From Corynespora cassiicola (Eukaryota > Ascomycota > Dothideomycetes > Pleosporales > Corynesporascaceae), in NCBI GenBank assembly GCA_022059125.1, contig JAEUWY010000001.1, positions 5,022,001 to 5,086,000 of the forward strand: DNA of 64,000 nucleotides, given 5' to 3'. Of the stretch, positions 55,350 to 64,000 are shown piece after piece (position 1 is the first letter of the stretch; each line of letters begins with the position of its first letter). The position numbers were made by a program, and so were the translations under genes. The notes below the pieces were generated by a model. That model saw nothing but the letters and a program-made list of their open reading frames with translations, did no database searches and was not told where the DNA came from.

Positions 55350-58277
55350 ATGGCCGACTCTCTTTCCGACGCCGACGTCGAGCTGGCAGGTCTCCCCGCA
55401 AACGACGATATTCCCGAGGAGCCCGACATGATCCTCTCAGAGAATGCCGAAAGCAGCCGCACCTTTGTACCTCCACCCCGTATAGCTGCCCGCTTCTGCC
55501 GTCCGACCAACAACCGCCGCAAGTCCTCTGCAGCATCTTCGAGGCGCAACTCCATTTCCTCGACCCACTCCCACACGTCGAACCGCTCCTCCTACCGCAG
55601 CAGCGCCTGCCAGAATCACCATGTGGCTCAGTACCTTCGTCGTGCATCTATACTCGAGTCTCGAAAGGCTAGGCTGGCGGACCGTGCAGCTCACGCAGAG
55701 CAAGTACGTTTACGGGCTGCCCAGGCCAAGTCAACCACACGGACTTCCAACAGTGAAGAGCGCGCGTTGGCAGCGAAACAGGCCCGCGAACGGCATTTGG
55801 CGCAGGTTGCTGCGGCCTGTGCCGAGGAAGTAAGACGCGCAAAGAAAGTTGCCGAGGATATGAAGGAGCGCAAGGCCGCAGAGGAACGTAGATACCGACT
55901 GGAAATGGAAGAAAAGCTCGCGGAAGCTGAGAAGAGAAGGCTCGAATACAAGCGCAACACTCGCAGGCCGAGGACCTCGAGCTCTCCACCCGCCGATGCA
56001 AAGAAGGCCGCTCCACGTCCCGTTGTGTCCTCGGAGGATGCCGCGAAGCGCATCCAAGCTGCCTGGAGGGCCCGGGCAAGGAAGAATATTGTTGATACAT
56101 GGACTGAACTTGGTCTTTCCATTGACAAGGTCCACGATACCAGCTTCGAGGATATCACGACATTGCTTGGAGAGGAAAAGGTTCTTACCGCCACGGATAA
56201 GATCATGTCGCTCTTTGGACTCCTTCCTGAAGGAGATGACGCCGCTCGCGGTACTGCTATTCGGACGTTCCTTTCTGCATACCTCATCCTGGGACATCCC
56301 GCCCATGTCTTGAGCCGAGATGGTGATCAGGAACAGGATCTGATCACCAAGGCCAAGGATGTCATCATATCCTTTGAGTCCGCTTTGGGCAAACTCACCA
56401 CGTTCAACTACTACACCCCTTCGCCTACCCGGCTTGAGACAGTGTCATTGGCTCATGGTGCATTTGTTTCAGCCTTCAACGACTGGAAAGCACGGGACTC
56501 TTCGGCACTGATTGAGACCATGGTAGCTTCATTTGTCAACCTGGACGCTATCTGGCAGAGTGTCAAGGACGACACCGTGGACGAAGTCGCCAACGAATAT
56601 CGGAATGGTATCCGGGACAACCAAGCCATATTATTGAGCAAGATCAAGAAGTTGGCTGGTCCCGACAGAGCCTTGACTCTTATTCGTAAGGCTATCCGGG
56701 AGAGTCGGAGATCCAGGCCGAAAAAGAAACCTGCCGGGGAGATTGTGCGCCCTCGAATTGCCAGCGAGTTACCCTCGCCCAACGCACCCATCCCGGAAGA
56801 TTCCGCTGAGCAGGCTGATGTCACATCTCAACTTGCTGCGTCAGGCAGCTCATCGTCTTCTGAGGGTCACCAAGCAAACTCTCTTTCCAAAGTCTTCACC
56901 TCAGTGCCTGGTAACCGTGTCCTTGTTCACGAACTCTCCATTGACAAGGAATACCGTATCGATGCCTCGCCCACTGCTGACTTGCGAGACGCCCTCAACC
57001 GTGAGCTATGCGATGCTATGCGAAAGGGCTTCGAGAATGGCGAGAGCGCTCTATGGACTGCAGCAATGGCTGAAAACATCCGCAGCAAACTGTTGCGCCT
57101 GTTAAAGCCCGGGAATTCCATGTATACGCTCATTGCGGAGACGCTGGATCCAGAGCTCATTAATCGACAGTGCGGTCAAGGCATGTTCTCATATGAGAAG
57201 TTTTTCGGCTTCATTGCGAACATCCTGCCAAAGCTCTGCGCTCCTTTCCGCGATGCTGAAGTTAAGGCGCTGGCCGACGAACTTCAGGAGGAGGGTCCCC
57301 TGCCAGAGATGATTGAGAAGTTATTCAAACTCCTTCACGTCATCGACCTTCTTTCTCTTGATTACTCCAATTTCCTATTGATGAATGCGGCGCCAACGCT
57401 CATCAAAGAGGCCTCTGGATATGAGCAGCGCATGTTCTCTCAAGATCTGGAAGAAGGCAAAATTACACTCGAGAGAACTCGCCGTTGGTGGCGTAGCGCT
57501 GCGGTCAACATGCATACTGAAGCTGACCGCCGCGACCCATGGAATGACCCTAATCCGATAAATCGTCCCACGCCACAAAAGATATACGCTCGTGGTCTCG
57601 TGGACCTCGCCATTGCCACTCCTCCTTTGAGAGACTCGGAACTACCCGAAACACTCGAGCTTGATCGAGCTCGTATTATCCGAATTCGCGAAGACGCACT
57701 TCGTATTACAACCATTGGCGGCATACTTCTCACAGCGAAGAACCTCCTCAAACGCGATGTACGGTCGCAATGGAAGCACGAGGCCAACCGCATTTGGGAA
57801 GTCCTTAAGGACGGCTACTTGAAGGACCCAGCTACGCCCTCTAAAATTTCTTCCCTTCTTGAGTCATCTCATGCCATGCCACCCTCAACACGCACCCAGC
57901 TTGGGGCCACTATTACTCGCCTCCTTACCCAAGCTGAAGCAGGCAAACTTTCAGACCCTGTTATGAAGGTTTTGTTTCAGCGTCTGAAGTTGCATATCCT
58001 TAACCGTGTCTCAGCCAGTAGCTCAGGCGAGAGGGTCAAGGCTGCCAGCACGGCCACTGAAGGCCTTGCCACCACCGGTCTCCCAGAGTTTGTCGCACAG
58101 GTCGGCGACATCTGTGATCAACTAGGAAAGGTCAGTGAGGTTGACCGCAAGGCCCACGGAAAGTGGTACGAAGAGATCGCCGAAGAGATGGAGAGGTTGG
58201 GTGTGGAGGGCGAAAACCTGACCAGGTCATCCACTGCCGAGTCCTCGGCCGCAGGCTCTGCGAGATCCTCTGAATGA
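55350..58277 (+). CDS. SOK1: SOK1-like protein with IQ motif and TCP11 domain
   Basis: 975 residues, intronless, start in strong Kozak context (CCACCATGG); an in-frame region upstream to 55197 begins with a non-ATG codon and was excluded. Residues ~75-100 are Ser-rich, ~110-215 a long Arg/Glu/Ala coiled coil, then an IQ-like motif at ~230-245 (AAKRIQAAWRARARKN) that may bind calmodulin. From ~525 on the TCP11 domain is seen: LRDALNRELCDAMRKG, NSMYTLIAETLDPEL, GQGMFSYEKFFGFIANILP and KLFKLLHVIDLLSLDYSNFL. Yeast SOK1 was found as a suppressor of loss of protein kinase A, and TCP11 proteins act in cAMP-linked signalling. The C-terminal 30 residues are Ser/Ala-rich. Confidence 0.88.
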   Translation: MADSLSDADVELAGLPANDDIPEEPDMILSENAESSRTFVPPPRIAARFCRPTNNRRKSSAASSRRNSISSTHSHTSNRSSYRSSACQNHHVAQYLRRASILESRKARLADRAAHAEQVRLRAAQAKSTTRTSNSEERALAAKQARERHLAQVAAACAEEVRRAKKVAEDMKERKAAEERRYRLEMEEKLAEAEKRRLEYKRNTRRPRTSSSPPADAKKAAPRPVVSSEDAAKRIQAAWRARARKNIVDTWTELGLSIDKVHDTSFEDITTLLGEEKVLTATDKIMSLFGLLPEGDDAARGTAIRTFLSAYLILGHPAHVLSRDGDQEQDLITKAKDVIISFESALGKLTTFNYYTPSPTRLETVSLAHGAFVSAFNDWKARDSSALIETMVASFVNLDAIWQSVKDDTVDEVANEYRNGIRDNQAILLSKIKKLAGPDRALTLIRKAIRESRRSRPKKKPAGEIVRPRIASELPSPNAPIPEDSAEQADVTSQLAASGSSSSSEGHQANSLSKVFTSVPGNRVLVHELSIDKEYRIDASPTADLRDALNRELCDAMRKGFENGESALWTAAMAENIRSKLLRLLKPGNSMYTLIAETLDPELINRQCGQGMFSYEKFFGFIANILPKLCAPFRDAEVKALADELQEEGPLPEMIEKLFKLLHVIDLLSLDYSNFLLMNAAPTLIKEASGYEQRMFSQDLEEGKITLERTRRWWRSAAVNMHTEADRRDPWNDPNPINRPTPQKIYARGLVDLAIATPPLRDSELPETLELDRARIIRIREDALRITTIGGILLTAKNLLKRDVRSQWKHEANRIWEVLKDGYLKDPATPSKISSLLESSHAMPPSTRTQLGATITRLLTQAEAGKLSDPVMKVLFQRLKLHILNRVSASSSGERVKAASTATEGLATTGLPEFVAQVGDICDQLGKVSEVDRKAHGKWYEEIAEEMERLGVEGENLTRSSTAESSAAGSARSSE

Positions 58278-59569
58278 GGCCCGTCTTTCTTTACGTTTTT
58301 GGCGTCTGAATACGAAATTGTTTTCGTTTCTTCATCCTGCAGCACAACACATTTCCTTTCCTCCTATTTTCTTGCTGTGCGTTCTCTCCATGCCATTAGT
58401 TGGTTATGCTCGTCATTTTTGGCAGGGCGTTCAGGGGTATGATACAACGGCATCCTTGCATTTTTTTTGCTTTTCTCAGATATCATTGGACTATACACGC
58501 TGAATTTGGATCATGGGATACACTACGCCTTATCGACGGTTGATCCTCCATCGAAGGCTCAATAGAGCTCCAGGCGATGAATGACATATTTATTCTTGCA
58601 TACTTGAGCTCTTCACGTTCTTGATGCTACCATTGACGTGCCGCCTAACTCATCTCCATTCGAGATATCGGTTTCGAATGACTCTCGACAGCTTCACGTC
58701 AATATGCTTGCATAGCCCAGTTGAGCTCATCGCATGACTGTAGAACGCGTTCAAATGCAGTCACAATAGATTATTGTCAACCCGTCTCGCAGCCTTTTTA
58801 CGTGGGTCAGAGCATGGGTTGCGTCAGCTGGAAACAAAGGATGGCAGTTTTCCACGATCAAGGTGATGTTGGGTAGAAATGCATGTCTTAGTACACTGTT
58901 TCCAATACATGGAATTGGGTCAGAATTTGGGACCTGAGAGGTTGGGAGCCGGCAATGTGCCCGGAGTGCTCATGGTGATCAAATTCCCTATTTGCCAGGG
59001 AAGGCCAAAGGACTGTGTTGGCGACAGTTCATGAGAGTAGCCTGCATAATAAACTCATAGTGGTAAAACATTTGTGTATGGCCCAGAACGATCCAGCAAA
59101 GAAGTAGGTGTTCAGACTCAGATAATTTGCGGAGAGCACGATATTGTCGCAGCCAATGTAAACAATGAACCATTACTTTAAGTTGCTTGGATCCAGATAT
59201 AATCATTTGTTCTGTTCTTTAAGAACTGGCAAAGTTTGATTCCGCTTGGACTGACTCTTACCACACATGTTGAGAAGAGTTACCGTTGTCATACATCCAA
59301 AATGAGACTAGCTTCATCCTGAAAAGAGTCAGCCGTGGTTCACATGCAGGACACAGATGTCACCAATTAAGCATTGACACGGACATTGAAAATATTGGTT
59401 TCATTGACAAATACTATTACAGGTGCCAAATCATGAAATGAGCCATGTGATGAGGCTACGTATCTCGTTTCATCGCACCTTTGATGATTGATTGAAGTGT
59501 CTCAATCTATGCCACCAATAGGGAAATCCTAAACTCCAGTCCATCTTCCACTATACATTATTAAATAAT
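58278..59569. other. intergenic, AT-rich
   Basis: Convergent 3' region of SOK1 and the DUF1761 gene. Many stops in all frames and no family resemblance. A decayed element cannot be ruled out. Confidence 0.4.
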
Positions 59570-60223
59570 TTAGTCAAAGGGGTTGGTGCGGGTTCCCCAG
59601 TAGGTGAGGAACAGGCTGAGGCCAACGGTCTCGAGGACGCGGGCAAGGGCACCGACGGCAATGGTGTCAAGAGGACGCTTCTCAGTGAGGACCTGGGAGA
59701 CAATCTGTACATTGTTAGATATGGCTTTCGGTATGTGTTGACAGAGACGTACCGAAGGAGCAGAGCTGGCGAAAAAGATCAAAGAACCGAGGTAGGCAGC
59801 GCCCTTGTAGGTCAGGGTACCGGTGGCGTTGATCAGGGCACCAACACCGTAGGTCTGGACAGCAGAGCCGACGAGAGAACTACCCCACGAGGCAGCAGCG
59901 GTAGCAGACTCCTTGGAGCGGAAGAACTCCTCCTTGGAATTGGCCTGCTGGGCGCGGCGGTAGGCGTCGCCAAAGACGGGGCCCAAAACAGCCAGGGAGA
60001 CGGCGTGGTTGAAAGCCGTGCCGAGGGCGATGGCCGAGGGCTTAACGGGAGGAAGGTCTGCGCAATTGAAGTCAACATCGCATTCACACCATCCCCGAAG
60101 CTGTAGATGCACCCAACAAAGGCGATTCGCACGTCTCTTGGAGATCGGCGATCGTATACAATGTCGACCGAGCTATGTTTGCGGGGGCAGAAGCAAAACA
60201 AACTTACAGTGAAGAGTGGCCAT
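59570..60223 (-). CDS. DUF1761-family membrane protein
   Basis: Three exons: 60223-60208 (16 nt), 60057-59753 and 59704-59570, giving 151 residues. The tiny first exon encodes only MATLH and one base of the next codon. The body (LPPVKPSAIALGTAFNHAVS, GPVFGDAYRRAQQ, SWGSSLVGSAVQTYGVGALI, AAYLGSLIFFASSAPS) matches fungal DUF1761 proteins, small predicted multi-pass membrane proteins of unknown role; the second splice joins it to IVSQVLTEKRPLDT and the C-terminal segment LSLFLTYWG. Reading through the first intron gives another plausible N-terminus, but it lacks the family's usual start. Codon use is C-biased, suggesting good expression. Confidence 0.82.
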
Positions 60224-61858
60224 TGTGAGGTAGCGTTTGGATTTGTAGATGGGAGAAGTTATGTGATGGATATTCTAGATGCAGCAGAGAGCAATGATGA
60301 TGGGAGATACCTGTGGACAAGGAATGAAGAGGCTTTTGTACTCTACGGCGTTTGGCGTGCGGTGGCCTTCACCTGACTTCGACATGACGTAACAGCTACG
60401 AGCTTGCCAAGCAGCCACCAATCACGCTTCTGCCCTGCCAGGATTATGGCGATTCTGGGCCTGGAAAGACCCGCACTCCCCCGGAGTTGTGCACAGTTTT
60501 ACCCATGATGAAATGGCATTGAGGGCGCTCATCACGATGCGCGTATTTACGATGCACGTCATCGGAATTTCAGAGCTCACCCGGCCCAAGCTCCTTTTGC
60601 CAAGACCGACTATTCCTCATTCAGTCCCCTGTTCCATCTCAACAGCTTCGAGGCAGGAACGCATTAACTGTGCCTCGAGCGCGACCACAATCTGAAACAA
60701 TTTGTTCCTGATGCATAAAAATATTGTAAGAGGAAGATGCTATTTTGGGAATGCTACATTCTTGGAGCCAAACTTTGCTGCATGGAAGCAAACTTCTTTA
60801 GCAACCTCGTCCAGTGTCAACTCAGATCTTCAATAACATCAATAGCTGGACCTCTTATCCAAGGTTTGAAACAGTGCTGTTGGATTATCACGAAGCCATT
60901 ACTTACAAAGACTACGTGAAAGTATGCTGGTAGCGATTACCTGCGCAAGTTTTGGACATCTGCGATGGATGGGATCCCCGATAACCATATGTAGAGGGCG
61001 CAAGGTGACGGTATTCTCCGTATCTTCCAGCCCCGTTTTTTTCCTCTATAGATTTGAATGCGAAGTCAAGTTCTATCTTCAGATACAGAATCTCTCCCAA
61101 CCGCCACATGCGTCCAGGTTTGTGATCCCTCCCGCAAGTTTGTGTCCATTCAGGCGAGACAATAGGCCTGCTGTGTTTTATTTGTGGATCTGATACTCCT
61201 CTAGGGCCATTCAAGTGTTATCTCGAATTCAATACAAAATCCCTTAGCTTTAAAATGGGAAAAATACAGGTGAGAAAGTCTCTGGAACCCACTGACGTGC
61301 AATAAGTGACAGAAGTGTGGACAATCAACGCCAGCCACTGGATTCAACGACTTTCGAGACTGGGCATCACCTTAGCATCACCGAAAGCTTGGTATCTTTC
61401 TGGTTGCCAGGAATAGCTCCTAGCATTCCTTACCCAATAGCGAGTAATGCAGAACCTTTGCCATCCTAACGAGATGATGGCTGGGCCGAAACGACGGAGG
61501 TATCCAATACCCAAGCCACCAGTTGTTCGCAGGTCGGTGAGCACAGGAGGAACGCGATATTCAGCTGTATCAATTAGTTTTCAGGCTAGAAGGACGAAAA
61601 TATTTCAGCTTATTATGCGTCTTGGATGCGATTGCATCAAATTACTTTCGCAGGAAAGGGGACTGTTTTGAACCTAGGGATTTCGAACAGGAGCCGAATA
61701 AGGACCGTAGTGGCGCTACGACCGAGGTACAGGCCATTTCGGCCGAAACGCGCCCCCACTACACGTATCTGATTCTGCACATCCACTGAGAGAACAGGTC
61801 GACCAAATTCGTCCGCTTATAGCATCGCCGCGAGCTGCCGGTACTCTCGGATCATTCA
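60224..61858. other. intergenic upstream of the zinc-cluster gene
   Basis: AT-rich in the middle; only short frames on both strands. Holds the promoter of the DUF1761 gene at the left and of the transcription factor at the right. Confidence 0.4.
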
Positions 61859-63852
61859 ATGGCCGGCGACACCGAGCGCTCGCGCTCACGTTCCCACTCG
61901 CGACCGCGACAGCGACAGCGACAGCGAAATCGGCTTCGGTTATCCTGCGACGTCTGCTATCGGCGCAAGGTCAAATGCAACACGCAACAGCCTTGTGATC
62001 GGTGTATTCGCAGTGGCTGCGAAGATCAATGTCGCATATCGAAGATTCACGTTACAAATGAATGTGCTCTCCGGCATTCTAGAGAGAGCACTCCTCGCCA
62101 TCCTACACATGATTCTGCGAGCTTCAGTGAAAGAATTGACCTGGACAAAGACCACGAAGATACAGTCTCACCGTCTCTTCCTGATGAGCTTTTTGAAGAT
62201 GAAGTCCTAGGTCATTTCGTTGCTCATTCGTCTAATTCGAGTAAAAGTCTTCTCAGTTTGGTGGAACGTGGCGCCTCTAAGGGCTTTAGCCATTTTTCCT
62301 GGCTCCTTGACAAGGTTGGGACACATCGGTCACTTTTTCGTACACTGCTCACAATTCGAAGTTCGACTTTTTGATTCAACACATTGACAGTGCGATGACA
62401 ACCATGAAAATGGGTCGCAAGATATCATTCAAAGACCGAAAGATGGAGTTAATCCACGAGCGCCGATTTCATGACATTCACACAATACAAACGGCACATA
62501 TATTCGATGAAATTCCTCCTTACGAAAACTCAAAGATTCTGATCAGCAAATTCTTCGAAACTTTCGGAGTCATTTTTCCAATTGTTGATCAACATGCTCT
62601 TATGCAAGAGTTTGAATCCTTAGTCGAATGTCCGGGAAATGGTAGCATCTCCTTTGTTATTAAGATTCTTTTGATAATATGCATAGGAAATGTGGCTATG
62701 GGCTCTTCTACTGCGCTGGTTCAACGAGCTGATATACGTCGATGGCTGGATCTCTCGACCTCATGGCAGAATGCAGCTGTTGAGGCAGCACATTTCGACC
62801 TGGAGATAGTGCGGCTTTTCTTTCTGATAACCCTTGCACGGCAGCTCTGTAGGCTGAACGAAACTGCGGACTGGATATCGTGCGGCTTAGCTGTTCGCGG
62901 CGCTATGACTATCGGACTGAACAGGAAACAACTCAACCCTGCGATGCCACCTGATCCATCAGGGTCAGAATCAAATGTGTGGGAATCCATTCTCGAACTC
63001 GATCTTCAAACATCACTTGTTTCTGGAATGTTGCCCACAGCACCACCGGAGGCATATCGTTTGATATCGCCTTCTAAAGAAGATGGTGGCCAACATACAT
63101 TGTCCCCCAAAGGCATCAAGTCTGCTCTTCGAAATACCCTCCAGACACGATACAAAATAGTCTATCTCTTGAACGGCAATGCCCAGGTAAACTATCAACG
63201 AATGATTCAGCTCAGTCGCGAACTGACGAAGGGAATTGGCTCGGTTCCACCAGGCGATGCGTTGCTTCCCTCGCATAAGTTCTGCCTACAGTACCCGGTG
63301 TTCGTTTACAAACAGTTCCTAATGGCGATTCATCTCCCTTTTGCTCTCGAAGATGACGCTGAATTCCATCTTTCTCGAACAGTATGCTCGAACCTTTCTT
63401 CACAGCGCATCCGACATCTATGCAACACGCACAAGCATCAGGACAGTTTACAAAGCGATATCTTCGAAAACTCCGCCTCTGTATATGGGACCCTACACTT
63501 AATTGGGAATTTCCAAGCAATCATGTTCCTCTCATACGAGCTCTTGAAAGGTGTTTCCAGTCCCGATGATAGGGTTGCAGATCCATCTGTATTGGACCCT
63601 ATCTACGAATCAGCACATAAACAACAGCTGATAGAGGATTTCGTCCCTGTTGCCGAACGCTTCGTGGAGAAGTTCGACACTGCTGGCAAGGTTTATTTGA
63701 TACCCTCCATAACGCTTGCCTACATCAAGCTTTTGCAGAACAGGCTCCACCGTGTGGAAAACCACGAGGCAATTCTGGCCGATGAGGCCGCAAGGGTTGC
63801 AGCCAGATGTTTTTCTTTATGGACGACGTCCAACAATATCCCAAATCACTGA
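61859..63852 (+). CDS. Zn2Cys6 transcription factor
   Basis: Fungal-specific nuclear regulator. Exon 1 61859-62314 and exon 2 62362-63852 are joined by a 47-nt intron (GTTGGG...AAG), phase 0, giving 648 residues. An Arg/Ser/Gln-rich basic start precedes the zinc cluster: C30-x2-C33-x6-C40-x5-C46-x2-C49-x8-C58, with one extra Cys at 54. A Ser/Asp-rich linker follows, and the fungal regulatory middle-homology region is in exon 2 (KFFETFGVIFPIVDQHAL, LARQLCRLNETADWISCGLAVR, MTIGLNRKQL). The donor GTTGGG is unusual and the intron is short, so the alternative is a frameshift between the two parts. The protein may extend past 63852 by a further exon beyond the window's end. Target genes unknown. 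Confidence 0.8.
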
Positions 63853-64000
63853 TGCTGGATACTATTTGTTTATAATGCAAAAGGATTCAGAATTTCAAAC
63901 TGTGCGTTTGTCTACATGCTGCGTTTCCCATTACTTTGCAGCTTAGCTTATAAGCATATATGTACATCATATCTAACAGATCATTACTCATACGATATCC

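Noticed and set aside
55276..55647. Minus-strand frames opposite the SOK1 start
   Set aside because: Shadows of the Ser/Arg-rich sense sequence with Cys/Arg-rich translations and no start context.

Overview
The window is nuclear DNA of a filamentous ascomycete (Pezizomycotina), most likely a Dothideomycete. The evidence is short GT-AG introns (47 to about 200 nt in most genes) with CTAAC/CTGAC-like branch sites, C-x2-C-x6-C zinc-cluster regulation, fungal-only families (DUF3984, DUF1761, Fungal_N), a secreted polyglycine-hydrolase-like protein, and two genes broken only by changes that look like C-to-T/G-to-A transitions, as repeat-induced point mutation (RIP) would cause. No bacterial operons, tRNA, rRNA or CRISPR were seen. 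Gene models were built by joining reading frames across splice sites by eye; exon lengths were checked to be in frame.

Left part (1-16.3 kb): a mitochondrial PPR protein, then an AT-rich decay island with a dead short-chain dehydrogenase and a dead BTB/POZ gene, then intact MCT1 (mitochondrial malonyl-CoA:ACP transacylase), an SDR oxidoreductase with seven exons, Mediator subunit MED5 and a conserved 240-residue protein.

Middle (16.3-31.3 kb): a GC-rich gene-free stretch, an aldo-keto reductase with a 14-nt exon, NADP-glutamate dehydrogenase with nitrogen-type promoter sites, a strand-skewed gene-free stretch, a convergent pair made of a new three-exon membrane protein and a Fungal_N (STAND N-terminal) coiled-coil protein, a low-complexity 521-residue protein, a rhodanese and a secreted intradiol-dioxygenase-like protein.

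Right part (31.3-64 kb): a 5-kb gene-poor, microsatellite-rich stretch, a SAK1/Ssp1-type kinase (SNF1/AMPK-activating class) with a large insert in its catalytic domain, GPI10 (GPI-anchor mannosyltransferase), a DUF3984 protein, a SIW14-type phosphatase, a polyglycine-hydrolase-like secreted protein, SOK1 (TCP11 domain), a DUF1761 membrane protein and a Zn2Cys6 transcription factor.

Most genes are housekeeping and do not form an evident cluster. Linked themes are mitochondrial function (PPR, MCT1), nutrient and cAMP/AMPK signalling (SAK1-like, SOK1, SIW14, GDH) and secreted functions (dioxygenase, polyglycine hydrolase). The items most worth follow-up are the RIP-like decay island, the polyglycine-hydrolase candidate and the Fungal_N/membrane-protein pair.
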